From the NCBI GenBank assembly GCA_050246015.1, contig JBFWWU010000030.1:1-35592 (forward strand): 35,592 nt of DNA, in the 5' to 3' direction. A program made the position numbers and the translations under genes. Below, piece by piece: positions 1 to 10,102 of the stretch. The stretch comes from JTS-AC122 sp050246015 (lineage in GTDB: Bacteria > Planctomycetota > Phycisphaerae > Phycisphaerales > UBA1924). A model generated the notes under the pieces. The model made no database searches. It saw nothing but the letters and a program-made list of their open reading frames with translations, and had not been told where the DNA came from. The number at the start of each line of letters is the position of its first letter. The first letter of the stretch is position 1.

Positions 1-305
1 AGGGGGGGAGTGCCACCGATCGCTGCTTTTGAGCGATCGGCGTCTTTGGCGGTGCGAAGGTGGTGAACGAAGACACCGATCGTGCAAGAGCCACGATCGG
101 TGGCACCGTCGGCACGGCGCTTCCGTTCGAGGCCACCTGCCCGGTCATCAAGACGTATCGACAGGAGCGACAGCGGCAGCCCGCTCGCGATTCCGAAGAC
201 TGCCCCCAAGCACGCCCCGGCACGAGTGGATTTCGCCCACGACCACGTGCCCATCACTCCGCGCGGCGGGTCGTCTTGCACGTCATCATCGTTCTCGTCC
301 GCCAC
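1..305 (-). CDS. 5' part of a small unknown protein, truncated by the window edge
   Basis: The minus strand is open from a GTG at 305 to the left edge, giving 101 codons with no stop. The N-terminus is acidic (MADENDDDVQDDPP), followed by a moderately hydrophobic stretch around residues 33-50 (GACLGAVFGIASGLPLSLL) that could be one membrane segment, then a basic stretch. G-rich, Shine-Dalgarno-like sequence (AGAAAGGGG) lies a few bases upstream of the GTG. An acidic head, a hydrophobic middle and a basic tail look more like a protein than the plus-strand frames here, which are arginine/proline/serine-rich shadows. The 3' end is outside the window, so length and family cannot be given. Two GATCG-type hairpins fall inside the frame, which is unusual for coding DNA and lowers confidence. 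Confidence 0.4.
   Translation of the reverse strand, partial: MADENDDDVQDDPPRGVMGTWSWAKSTRAGACLGAVFGIASGLPLSLLSIRLDDRAGGLERKRRADGATDRGSCTIGVFVHHLRTAKDADRSKAAIGGTPP
10..106. repeat. Pair of GATCGG-core hairpins with long-range complementarity
   Basis: Positions 16-24 pair with 32-40 (9 bp, loop of 7). Positions 74-84 pair perfectly with 92-102 (11 bp, loop of 7). In addition 10-22 is the exact reverse complement of 94-106 (13 bp), so the two local hairpins and one long-range stem are mutually exclusive folds. This could be a REP-like element or an attenuator-type switch, or an accident of GATCG-rich DNA inside the truncated gene. Confidence 0.5.
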
Positions 306-491
306 GCATCCCCTTTCTCCCCCCACGCCACCACAACCACCTCTGTGCCGTGAGAGAATAACAGTGACTTATACGCATCTCGAACACAATCGGGATTCGG
401 GAATCAAGAATCGAAGATGCAAAGAGGCACGCGGAACGATCCGCGTGCCTCTACTAACTTCTACGACTGCCTATTGCCCATTCCCTACTCC
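306..491. other. Intergenic spacer with low-complexity sequence
   Basis: No credible gene is seen here. The stretch around 391-416 is built from variants of GGGATTCGGGAATCAAGAATCG, and 468-490 from variants of ATTCCCTACT. These imperfect short tandem units flank the 13-bp hairpin at 423-452. The layout resembles dispersed intergenic repeats, but other copies cannot be searched for from one window. Confidence 0.4.
421..452 (-). terminator. Hairpin terminator candidate downstream of speA
   Basis: A perfect 13-bp stem (423-435 with 440-452) and 4-nt loop lie 40 nt beyond the speA stop. On the minus strand the stem runs into only three T residues, so it may be a weak intrinsic terminator or a 3'-end stabilising hairpin. 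Confidence 0.6.
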
Positions 492-2642
<2,151 letters not shown>

Positions 2643-2892
2643 GTCGGGGAGGACCACCATGGCCGGCGCGAAGGTGAAATCAGAATGAAGCGCCGGCGAA
2701 AGCAGTGCGAGGCTGGGGCGGCAGGGGGGCGCGTCCGCGCCCTCGTCTTCGCCCAGCAGTCGGTTCGTGCAAGGCCCACCGGCCGTGCGCCGATGCAATA
2801 AAGATAGAACCGCTGCCGCGCCGGACCACTTCGAGCGCCCGATTGCGCGCGATTTTTTCTCTCTCGCCCCCCGGCGCGCCGCGCGATCCGAC

Positions 2893-4854
2893 TTACTCCG
2901 TCGGTGCCGCCGCGTCGCTCTCTTCTCTGATTGGGATGTCGATGTCGCACCGCGCGCCCGACGGATCGAACGCCAGTTCGACCGTTGCCCCGATCTCGTG
3001 CGCCAGCCCCGCGCGGATCAGCCTCGTTCCAAATCCTTCCGCCGCCGGCATGCCGACCGTCGGCCCGCCCGACTCCACCCAGCGCAGCCGCAGTCGCCGC
3101 TGTCCCTTGGTGTCCACCCCGATCTTCCACTCCACCTCCACGATCCCCGTCGGCGTGGAGAGCGAGCCGTACTTGGCCGCGTTCGTCGCCAACTCGTGCA
3201 GCGTCATGCCCAAGGGACCCACCCCGCGCGCCGGCAGCGTGATCCTCGGGCCCGACGTCCGCAGCCGGTGCCGGTCCTCGCCCACGTGCGGCTGGAGCGT
3301 CCGCAGCACGATCGCCTCCACGTCCACACCCTGCCAGTGCGACCGCGCCAGCATGCCGTGCACGTTCGCCAGCGACATGATCCGCCCGATGAACCGCTCC
3401 GAAAACTCCCCAAGGCTGTCGCACCGCCTCGCCGTCTGGTCCGCGATCGACAGCACCACCGCCAGATTGTTCTTCACCCGATGGTCGAGTTCCCGCATCA
3501 TCGTCGTGCGCTGGGCCTCGGCCCGCTTGCGCTGTGTAATGTCGCGGACGATCCCCAGGTACCGCCCGTCATGCAGTTTCTTCTCGCTTACCTCGACCGG
3601 GATCACCGACTCGTCCTTCCGCCGCCAGCGCCGCTCCGTCAAGAGGTGCATCCCCGTGTGCAGCGCCCCCCGGCCCGTCGTCTGCCCCTCGGCCGGGTCC
3701 GCCACCTGCAGGTCCGCCACCGTCCGCCGGCGCAACTCATCGAGCGAGTACCCGAGCATCTCCAGCGCCCGCCGGTTGGCCTCGATGAACCCGCCCCCCG
3801 GATCAGTCAGGTAGATCCCGTCCGACGCCTGCTCGACCAACTGGTGATACTTCCGCTCGGCGTCGAGCTGCGCCCGCGCCGCGAGTTCCCGCTCATTCAT
3901 CGCCGCGCTCAGCGTCAGCGACGTGGACGAAAGAAAGAAAATGAAGATCGACGCCGCGATCAGCGACTCGCTCACCGACCTCGCGCCGCCCACGAACGGC
4001 CCCACGTCCCGCAGCGTCCCCACCACCGTCATCAGCGCAAACGCGAAGCACGCGATCGACACGCCGCGAACGCTGAACCGGATCGCCGCCCAGATCATCG
4101 GCGGGAACATGATGAACGCGAACGGGAACGAGTGGATCCACCCCTCCGAGGCATCGGCGAAACTCACGAGTTGCACCGCCACGATGCACGCCGCGAACGC
4201 GACCGCTTCGAGCGCCCGACGCCCCGTGATCATCCGTCGGCGAAAGCCCAGCAGCCCCAGCACCAGCGGCGCCCCCAGCACGCAACCGGTCATGTTCCCC
4301 GACCACCAGAACACCGCGTCGCGCCAGACGTCCTCCGCGCCCAGCGTCCCGCCCGCCGTCCGCGCCGCCAGCCATCCCGCCACGCTCAACATCGGTGTCA
4401 GCAGCGCGCCGATCGATACCAGCCTCACCACGTCCCGCACGCGTGGCAGCGACCGGTCCACCGGAAACACCCGCGTCATCAGCACCCACGCCGCGACCGC
4501 TTCCAGCGAGTTCCCCGCGCCGATGAAGGCCGCCGTCACCCAGTCGCTCCCCGGACTCGTCACCACCGTCAGCAGCAGCACGTTCCCCAGGAAGACCATC
4601 GGCCAGAAACGAACGCCACACAGCAACACCGACGCCAGCGACAGCCCCGCCGGGAGCCAGATCGGCGATCCCACTCCCCCGAAGTACGTCGCCACCAGCG
4701 ACACCCACCCGGCGGCCACGTACGCCCCTGTCAGCAACGCGACCGCCCCGGCATAGCGAAGCACCCGTCCGCCTCTCGTCCAAAGCGGCCGCGCGGGCGC
4801 CCGCGTCTGTAATGATCGGCCTCCCCCGGAGGCCATTGGCTCATCGGTGTGCAT
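2893..4854 (-). CDS. MASE1-PAS-HWE family sensor histidine kinase
   Basis: This membrane sensor kinase has 653 residues. An N-terminal MASE1-like region (about 30-315) contains eight or more hydrophobic segments. A PAS/PAC domain follows (about 335-445; GIYLTDPGGGFIEANRRALE). The phosphoacceptor helix carries RELDHRVKNNLA with His458. The ATPase domain has an N box HELATNAAKYGS (553-564), a WxE motif (RWVES, 591-595) and a G box GFGTRL. The H box and WxE motif are typical of HWE kinases. No response regulator is adjacent, so the kinase is an orphan here. It is divergently transcribed from the aldehyde dehydrogenase, with 66 nt between their start codons. Starts at 4854 or at a second ATG at 4836 are both possible. 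The stimulus is unknown. Confidence 0.9.
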   Translation of the reverse strand: MHTDEPMASGGGRSLQTRAPARPLWTRGGRVLRYAGAVALLTGAYVAAGWVSLVATYFGGVGSPIWLPAGLSLASVLLCGVRFWPMVFLGNVLLLTVVTSPGSDWVTAAFIGAGNSLEAVAAWVLMTRVFPVDRSLPRVRDVVRLVSIGALLTPMLSVAGWLAARTAGGTLGAEDVWRDAVFWWSGNMTGCVLGAPLVLGLLGFRRRMITGRRALEAVAFAACIVAVQLVSFADASEGWIHSFPFAFIMFPPMIWAAIRFSVRGVSIACFAFALMTVVGTLRDVGPFVGGARSVSESLIAASIFIFFLSSTSLTLSAAMNERELAARAQLDAERKYHQLVEQASDGIYLTDPGGGFIEANRRALEMLGYSLDELRRRTVADLQVADPAEGQTTGRGALHTGMHLLTERRWRRKDESVIPVEVSEKKLHDGRYLGIVRDITQRKRAEAQRTTMMRELDHRVKNNLAVVLSIADQTARRCDSLGEFSERFIGRIMSLANVHGMLARSHWQGVDVEAIVLRTLQPHVGEDRHRLRTSGPRITLPARGVGPLGMTLHELATNAAKYGSLSTPTGIVEVEWKIGVDTKGQRRLRLRWVESGGPTVGMPAAEGFGTRLIRAGLAHEIGATVELAFDPSGARCDIDIPIREESDAAAPTE

Positions 4855-4906
4855 CGCTCAACCAGTCTATCGGCTTCATCCGTCGAGATGCAACCCCGCC
4901 GGGGCA

Positions 4907-4912
4907 TACACT
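4907..4912 (+). promoter_or_regulatory. Candidate -10 box (TACACT) 8 nt before the aldehyde dehydrogenase ATG
   Basis: TACACT lies at 4907-4912, with a weak TCGAGA -35 at 4883-4888 (18-nt spacer). Transcription would begin at or one base before the ATG at 4921, implying a leaderless mRNA. Confidence 0.35.
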
Positions 4913-4920
4913 CTCTCCGC

Positions 4921-6462
4921 ATGGCTCACTCGCAACTGCATTCGCTGGGCGTCACCGCTGACCCCCGCTTCGTCCCCGTGGACGCCCTTGGGTCTTCCCA
5001 CGCCGGTATCGCCCTCAGCCGAAACCCCGCCACCGGTGAACTCCTCGGCGCCGTGCGCATGAACGATGCCGCTTCCTTCGAATCCGAACTCGATGGCGCT
5101 GTAAAAACTTTCGCCGCCTGGCGCGACGTCCCCGCACCCGTTCGCGGACAGGTCGTCCGCGCCATCGGCGAGGAGTTCAGAACACACAAGCAGGCCCTGG
5201 GCGAACTCATCTCACTTGAAATGGGCAAGATCCGCGCCGAAGGACTCGGCGAGGTCCAGGAGACCATCGACATCGCCGACTTCGCTGTCGGACTCTCCCG
5301 TCAACTCCCCGGCCTCACCATCCCCAGCGAGCGAGCCCACCACCGCATGATGGAGCAGTGGCACCCCCTGGGCCCCGTCGGCGTCATCAGCGCGTTCAAC
5401 TTCCCCAACGCCGTCTGGGCATGGAACGCCATGCTCGCCGCTATCTGCGGCGACGTCACCATCTGGAAGCCCAGCCTCCTCACCCCGCTCACCTCCCTCG
5501 CCACCAACCGCATCGCCGACTCCGTCGCCTCCGCGATGGGCTACCCCGGCGTCTTCCGCCTCATCCTCGGGCCCGACGACGTCATCGGCGAGCGATTCAT
5601 CGCCGACAAACGCGTCCCCCTCATCTCCGCCACCGGCTCCTGCCGCATGGGCCGCCGCGTCGGGCAGGTCGTCGCCGCCCGGCTTGGCCGATGCCTCCTC
5701 GAACTGGGAGGCAACAACGCCGTCATCGTCCACGAGGACGCCGACCAGGAACTCGCGCTCCGCGGCATCCTCTTCGCCGCCGTCGGTACCTGCGGGCAGC
5801 GCTGCACATCCACGCGCCGGCTCATCATCCACCAGAACATCGCCGACGCCTTTCTCGCGCGCCTCGTCACCGCTTACCAGTCCGTCCGCCTCGGCGATCC
5901 GATGGAAGAAGGGACCCTCGTGGGCCCGCTCCTGAACGAGCGCGCCCTCGAGGGGTTCCTGCACGCCGTCGCCGCCGCCAAGTCTCAGGGTGGGCACGTA
6001 CTTGTCGGCGGCGGGCGAGCGTCTGTGGTCAACCGAATGGGCAAGACCCTCCCCGGGCACTTCGTCGAGCCCACGATCATCCGTGCCCCGAAGGGAAACG
6101 CCCTGCCCATCGCGCGCGACGAGACCTTCGCCCCCATCCTCTATGTCTTCACCTACAACTCGCTCGACGAGGCGATCGCCCTTCACAACGCCGTGGACCA
6201 GGGCCTCAGTTCCGCGATCTTCACCGAGGGGCTACGATCGGCCGAACGCTTCCTTTCTCCCTCCGGCAGCGACTGCGGGCTGGCCTACGTCAACCTCGCC
6301 ACCAGCGGGGCCGAGATCGGCGGCGCGTTCGGGGGCGAAAAGGACACCGGGGGCGGGCGGGAATCCGGGTCTGATTCTTGGAAGGCGTACATGCGCCGTC
6401 AGACTTGCACCGTCAACTATGGTGGGAGGTTCGAGCTTGCACAGGGGATCCGCTTTGAATGA
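4921..6462 (+). CDS. ALDH7-type aldehyde dehydrogenase (probable aminoadipate-semialdehyde dehydrogenase)
   Basis: This NAD(P)-dependent dehydrogenase oxidises an aldehyde to an acid. The closest family I recognise is ALDH7/antiquitin, which acts on alpha-aminoadipate semialdehyde in lysine catabolism. Evidence is the EQWHPLGPVGVISAFNFPNA block with Asn160, the general-base region LELGGNNA with Glu261, and the nucleophile in GQRCTSTRR with Cys295. The 513-aa length matches ALDH7. The ATG at 4921 starts MAHSQLHSLG, directly before family-like sequence; an earlier in-frame ATG at 4849 would overlap the kinase start. The 3' end overlaps rpiA by 8 nt, so the two genes are probably co-transcribed. 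No other lysine-degradation gene is nearby, so the exact substrate is inferred from family resemblance only. Confidence 0.9.
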   Translation: MAHSQLHSLGVTADPRFVPVDALGSSHAGIALSRNPATGELLGAVRMNDAASFESELDGAVKTFAAWRDVPAPVRGQVVRAIGEEFRTHKQALGELISLEMGKIRAEGLGEVQETIDIADFAVGLSRQLPGLTIPSERAHHRMMEQWHPLGPVGVISAFNFPNAVWAWNAMLAAICGDVTIWKPSLLTPLTSLATNRIADSVASAMGYPGVFRLILGPDDVIGERFIADKRVPLISATGSCRMGRRVGQVVAARLGRCLLELGGNNAVIVHEDADQELALRGILFAAVGTCGQRCTSTRRLIIHQNIADAFLARLVTAYQSVRLGDPMEEGTLVGPLLNERALEGFLHAVAAAKSQGGHVLVGGGRASVVNRMGKTLPGHFVEPTIIRAPKGNALPIARDETFAPILYVFTYNSLDEAIALHNAVDQGLSSAIFTEGLRSAERFLSPSGSDCGLAYVNLATSGAEIGGAFGGEKDTGGGRESGSDSWKAYMRRQTCTVNYGGRFELAQGIRFE

Positions 6463-7165
6463 GCCCAAAACTGCCGATCCGCTCGCCGAGGCTGTCGTCG
6501 CGCAGGTCCGCTCCGGCATGATCGTCGGACTCGGAACCGGACGCACCGCCTCCCGCGGCATCCTCGCCCTCGCACAGCGCGTCCACGACGAGGGTCTCGA
6601 CGTCCAGTGCGTCCCCACCAGCCACGCCACCGAGACGCTCGCTCGCAGCCAGCGACTCACGCTCGCCGACTTTGCCATGATCGAGCGCGTGGACATCCTC
6701 TTCGACGGCGCCGACGAGGTCGACGGTCATCTCCGCATGCTCAAGGGCGCGGGCGGCGCCATCACCCGCGAACGCATCGTCGCGCACGCCTCCGACAAAC
6801 GCGTCTACATGGTCAGCGAGGCCAAACTCGTCGAGCGCCTCGGCAGCAAGAGCACCCTCCCCATCTGCGTCATCGCCTTCGGCCTCGCTTCCATCCGCGA
6901 GCACCTGCGCTCCCTCGGATTCAGCGGCGTCGTCCGACGCACCAGCGACGGCCAACTCTTCCTCACCGACAACGGCAACCTCGTCATCGACGTCACCATC
7001 GAGGACCAGAACGTCGAGGAACTCGCCCGCCTGCTCGACTCCGTCCCCGGCGTCGTCGACCACGGCCTCTTCCTCACCGAGTGCGATGAACTCTACATCG
7101 AACGCGGGACCGGCGGCCGCGGAGGCGGGAGCATCGAAAAGATCGTCCGGACCGAAATGAAATAA
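6455..7165 (+). CDS. rpiA: Ribose-5-phosphate isomerase A
   Basis: This enzyme interconverts ribose 5-phosphate and ribulose 5-phosphate in the pentose phosphate pathway, in the cytoplasm. The 236-aa product contains the RpiA phosphate-binding GLGTGRT near the N-terminus, FDGADEVD with the catalytic aspartates, LKGAGGAITRERIV with the conserved Lys and Glu, and FLTDNGNLVIDV. The central TLPICVIAFGLASI departs from the usual FPLPVEV-type segment. I place the start at TTG 6455, which puts about 20 residues before GLGTG as in other RpiA proteins. An AGGGGAT sequence sits about 7 nt upstream. TTG at 6437, after GGGAGG, is an alternative. The TTG start lies inside the end of the aldehyde dehydrogenase gene, so translation is probably coupled. 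Confidence 0.9.
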   Translation: MNEPKTADPLAEAVVAQVRSGMIVGLGTGRTASRGILALAQRVHDEGLDVQCVPTSHATETLARSQRLTLADFAMIERVDILFDGADEVDGHLRMLKGAGGAITRERIVAHASDKRVYMVSEAKLVERLGSKSTLPICVIAFGLASIREHLRSLGFSGVVRRTSDGQLFLTDNGNLVIDVTIEDQNVEELARLLDSVPGVVDHGLFLTECDELYIERGTGGRGGGSIEKIVRTEMK

Positions 7166-7242
7166 GTGCTCGCCGCGATGGAATCGGCCCATCTCACTTC
7201 CGGCACGCGCGGGCGTGACCATCTGGAGAGGATCACAACACC

Positions 7243-8034
7243 ATGAAACGTCCACTCACCGCCGCCGCGCTATCGGTCCTGTTCATCTCCTGCATCGCGG
7301 CCTCCTCCGCCGTCCTCGATCCCTCTCCACACCGCCCCCAACCAGAGGCCCCGGCTCCAGCAAAGGCCGCGAACCACCCCGCGACCGACCACCACATCGA
7401 CCCCGACAAGATTACCGCCGAGACGCAAAAAGACCTCCCCGGCAAGGATTCCCTCGGCTTCGTCTGGTGGATCCCACACGAGTTCTGGCGCGCCAGCCTC
7501 GCGCAGGAGCAGGGCATCACCCCGGAGATGATCGACGGCCTCGTCGATTCGCTCTCGAACTACACCATCGTGATGGTGGTGGACGGGACCATGGACGCCG
7601 ACGGCGGGCCCAGTTTCGTCGCCGAGTCCGCCCTCCGCGACGCCCTCACCCTGGTCGATCCCAAGGGGACCGTCCACTCGCCGCTGGACAACTCAAAAAT
7701 CAACGCCACCACCCGCGCCATGTTCAATCAGATGAAGCCGCTCCTCGCCGCCAGCGCCGGGGAGATGGGCCGCAGTATGCACGTCTTTTATTTCCCGGGC
7801 AAGCACGAGGACGGCTCGCCCGTCGTCGATCCTCGCTCCGATGGAATGCTCCAGGTGAAGGTGAACGAGCGCGCCGTGAAGTTCCGACTCCCCCTGGGCT
7901 CGCTCATGCCCGAGAAGGTCTGCCCCACCTGCGCCGAGTCACTCAACGGCGCCTGGAAGTTCTGCCCCTGGGATGGCGCGGCCCTCAAGCCCGCCCCCGC
8001 ACCGGATGCTCCGGCCGCCGGCGCGCCCAAGTGA
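7243..8034 (+). CDS. Secreted protein of unknown function with C-terminal zinc-ribbon-like motif
   Basis: This 263-aa product has a signal peptide (MKRPLTAAALSVLFISCIAA), a Pro/Ala-rich linker, a central domain I do not recognise (about 55-215), and a short C-terminal motif CPTCAESLNGAWKFCPWDG. Three Cys (227, 230, 241) are present and the fourth ligand position reads as Asp. This FCPxDG variant is common in bacterial zinc-ribbon tails, so metal binding is plausible but incomplete. GGAGAGGAT about 10 nt upstream supports the ATG at 7243. The gene lies 77 nt after rpiA on the same strand. No enzymatic function can be assigned; export to the cell envelope is the firmest statement. Confidence 0.75.
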   Translation: MKRPLTAAALSVLFISCIAASSAVLDPSPHRPQPEAPAPAKAANHPATDHHIDPDKITAETQKDLPGKDSLGFVWWIPHEFWRASLAQEQGITPEMIDGLVDSLSNYTIVMVVDGTMDADGGPSFVAESALRDALTLVDPKGTVHSPLDNSKINATTRAMFNQMKPLLAASAGEMGRSMHVFYFPGKHEDGSPVVDPRSDGMLQVKVNERAVKFRLPLGSLMPEKVCPTCAESLNGAWKFCPWDGAALKPAPAPDAPAAGAPK

Positions 8035-8196
8035 CTCTCGCCCTCCCGCCCCTCTCTTCTCACCACTCTCTGATGCAACCGGTCGATCGCCGCCACTCGC
8101 GCCCAGTGCGGGCGATCGGCTCGGCGACGCCGACGTCCAGTTTTGCGTCGTTCCCCATCGCCGACGCACCTTTTTTCCGTCTTCACGCAACACCCG

Positions 8197-8225
8197 TTGC
8201 CTCACCGGCGTTTCTCTTGTACAGT
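8197..8225 (+). promoter_or_regulatory. Candidate sigma70-type promoter for the PEP-CTERM-like gene
   Basis: TTGCCT (8197-8202), a 17-nt spacer and TACAGT (8220-8225) lie 60 nt before the ATG at 8286. The first 14 bases, TTGCCTCACCGGCG, nearly recur upstream of the next gene at 8956-8970. Confidence 0.45.
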
Positions 8226-8285
8226 CCCCGGTGCCTCATCACCCGGCCTCGCCGGCAACGCGGGACCGGTAACTCGGAGATTCTC

Positions 8286-8903
8286 ATGCCTTCATCCCGA
8301 TCTGTCCTCGCGAGGCTCGCCGCTCTGGCCCCAGCCGCGGCCATCCTTTCCCCCGCCTTGGTCGCGCCCGCCTTCGCCGACATCTTCTACGACGAAGGGT
8401 TCGCCGGCGATATCTCCAACGACCGTTTCAACCCCACCGCATTCAATCTCGCCGCGGGCGACAATCAACTCGTCGGCGTGATCTTCGGCGACGACGGCCA
8501 GGGAAACATCGACCGCGACTACTTCAGCCTCACGATCCCCGCCGGACTGCAACTCTCCCAGATCGTCCATCTCGATTACATCTCCACCGACTTCGGCGCC
8601 TTCATGGGCATCGAAGAAGGACCCATCTTCCCCATCGACCCCGATCAGGCCACGCCCGGCGACCTGCTCGGGTGGGTGATCTTCGGCCCCTCCACCGTCG
8701 GCGTCGATCTGCTCCCCACCATGGGCGGCAACGGACGCGGGTTCACCCCGCCGCTTTCCGCGGGTACATACACCTTCTGGGTCCAGCAGACCGGCGACTA
8801 TACCGACTACATCATGAACTTCGTCGTCACCGAAGTTCCCGCCCCCGCATCGGCGATCCTCCTAGGCCCCGCCGCCGCCCTCGCCTTCAGGCGCCGCCGC
8901 TGA
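8286..8903 (+). CDS. Exported protein with PEP-CTERM-like sorting tail
   Basis: This 205-aa protein has an Ala-rich signal peptide (about 1-34) and a beta-rich, acidic body containing DDGQGNIDRDYFSLTIPAG, similar in style to pre-peptidase C-terminal-like beta sandwiches. It ends VPAPASA, then a hydrophobic run and AFRRRR. A proline-containing motif, membrane segment and terminal arginine cluster are the arrangement of PEP-CTERM/exosortase substrates, here in the VPAP form common in Planctomycetes. That implies cleavage and anchoring at the cell surface by an exosortase, which is not encoded in this window. The in-frame extension upstream of 8286 is not credible coding sequence. The body's function is unknown. 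Confidence 0.85.
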   Translation: MPSSRSVLARLAALAPAAAILSPALVAPAFADIFYDEGFAGDISNDRFNPTAFNLAAGDNQLVGVIFGDDGQGNIDRDYFSLTIPAGLQLSQIVHLDYISTDFGAFMGIEEGPIFPIDPDQATPGDLLGWVIFGPSTVGVDLLPTMGGNGRGFTPPLSAGTYTFWVQQTGDYTDYIMNFVVTEVPAPASAILLGPAAALAFRRRR

Positions 8904-8959
8904 TACCCGTCGCCGCCGCCCCCCGTTTGGTGTCATGACTCTGCTTCACGCCGATTGCC

Positions 8960-8988
8960 TTCACCGGCGCGCGCACCCCGTCTATACT
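8960..8988 (+). promoter_or_regulatory. Candidate promoter for the 105-aa protein / CusF-like pair
   Basis: TTCACC (8960-8965), a 17-nt spacer and TATACT (8983-8988) are followed by the ATG at 9022, giving a leader of about 27 nt. The -35 region is part of the TTGCCTTCACCGGCG element also found upstream of the previous gene. Confidence 0.5.
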
Positions 8989-9021
8989 TCCCGCTCAACT
9001 TTCACCAAACGGATATCGACC

Positions 9022-9339
9022 ATGATCGAATCACTCAAGCCCGGCCAGACCGTGACGTGCACCATCGTCAAGGAGCCCCTCACCCCCGATGATGCTCAGA
9101 CCGTCATGCGCCTCATGCGCAAAGATCCGGCCATCCAGCGCCGCCTCCGCCGTTCTCAAATGATGCGACGCCGCAACATGGTCGTCTACAACCGCGGCAA
9201 CCGCGATTGGTACAAGCGCCAGCAGGTCGGCAAGATCGCGACCGTCCGCGCGGGCTCCACGTGGAAGTTCACCTACTCGCTCGAACTCGGGCGCGATATG
9301 AAGTCCGTCGAGCGATTCCTCAAGGTCGAGGCCGCTTGA
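9022..9339 (+). CDS. Small basic protein of unknown function
   Basis: The 105-aa product has no signal peptide. Its middle is strongly basic (RRLRRSQMMRRRNMVVYNRG), flanked by a beta-type opening (MIESLKPGQTVTCTIVKEP) and a closing KIATVRAGSTWKFTYSLELG. The composition suggests nucleic-acid binding, for example to RNA or ribosomes, but no named family is recognised. Its stop codon overlaps the next ATG by one base (TGATG), so the two genes are very likely translated together. The start at 9022 is chosen because a good -10 box sits 33 nt upstream and the residues encoded before it look non-coding. Confidence 0.75.
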   Translation: MIESLKPGQTVTCTIVKEPLTPDDAQTVMRLMRKDPAIQRRLRRSQMMRRRNMVVYNRGNRDWYKRQQVGKIATVRAGSTWKFTYSLELGRDMKSVERFLKVEAA

Positions 9340-9848
9340 TGCCGTTCCCAGCCACGCAGACGGTTCGACGCGCGCCGTGGGCAGCCACCGCGATCTTGCT
9401 CGGTGCACTCGCCTTCGTCGCTTCGTGCGATTGCAAGACCGGCGACTCCGCGCCCCTCAGCGGGTCCAGCACGCCTCAGACGCCGGCCAAGACAGTCACC
9501 CCGGGCGCCGACCCCGCGGCCGGCGCGACCCCCGACGCCGTCTACGTCGTCCGTGGCCAGATCGTCGAGTTGCCCGATCCCGCCAAGCCCGCCAGCGAGT
9601 TCCGTGTCCACCACGAAGCCATCGATACCTTCGCCGATTCCACCGGCAAGGTCGTCGGCATGGGCGCCATGACCATGCCGTTCCCCCTCAAGGACAAATC
9701 ACTCCTTGAAGGACTCCAGGTGGGCGACGTCGTCCAGATGACCTTCGAGGACTTCTACAAGCCCCGAAGACGCTACTTCGTCACGAAGATCGAGAAACTC
9801 CCCGCGGACACAGCGCTGGAGTTCCGCGACGCCCGGCCCGCCAAGTGA
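9339..9848 (+). CDS. CusF-like copper-binding lipoprotein
   Basis: This 169-aa lipoprotein has a hydrophobic signal ending in the lipobox FVASC (lipidated Cys30), then a Ser/Thr/Pro linker (about 31-66) and a CusF-type beta-barrel domain (about 67-160). The copper-site pattern is visible as HHEA (91-94) and GAMTMPFPLKD with Met111 and Met113. The Trp seen in E. coli CusF is not obvious. By family it would bind Cu(I) or Ag(I) at the periplasmic side of a membrane. It is one-base coupled to the upstream basic protein. No CusA/B efflux or copper oxidase gene is nearby, so it may act alone or with partners elsewhere. Some planctomycete lipoproteins carry this domain without a known transport role. 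Confidence 0.82.
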   Translation: MPFPATQTVRRAPWAATAILLGALAFVASCDCKTGDSAPLSGSSTPQTPAKTVTPGADPAAGATPDAVYVVRGQIVELPDPAKPASEFRVHHEAIDTFADSTGKVVGMGAMTMPFPLKDKSLLEGLQVGDVVQMTFEDFYKPRRRYFVTKIEKLPADTALEFRDARPAK

Positions 9849-9943
9849 GCCCTCATTTCATCCGATTTCTCCCGCGACCGGGGGGCCTCACGATGGACCG
9901 AAAGCATCCGGAGCGAGTTCGCCGCGCGCCGCCCTGACACAAG

Positions 9944-9982
9944 AAAAAACCCAGCGCAAGGCACAAAGGCCAAGCGCCGGGT
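9944..9982 (-). terminator. Intrinsic terminator on the minus strand
   Basis: On the minus strand a 9-bp stem with one mismatch (9982-9974 with 9957-9949) is followed by six T residues (9949-9944). It probably ends the uracil-DNA glycosylase transcript, about 230 nt after its stop. Confidence 0.65.
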
Positions 9983-10102
9983 CTCGTGGGGGTCAACAAC
10001 GAGAGTGATGTCGCTTCGACGCGGCGGGAAACATGGGCTCTGATCCCGTCACAATGGGATCACGATTGGACGCCGGGTCTTACATCTTGCTCTCCGCATC
10101 GG

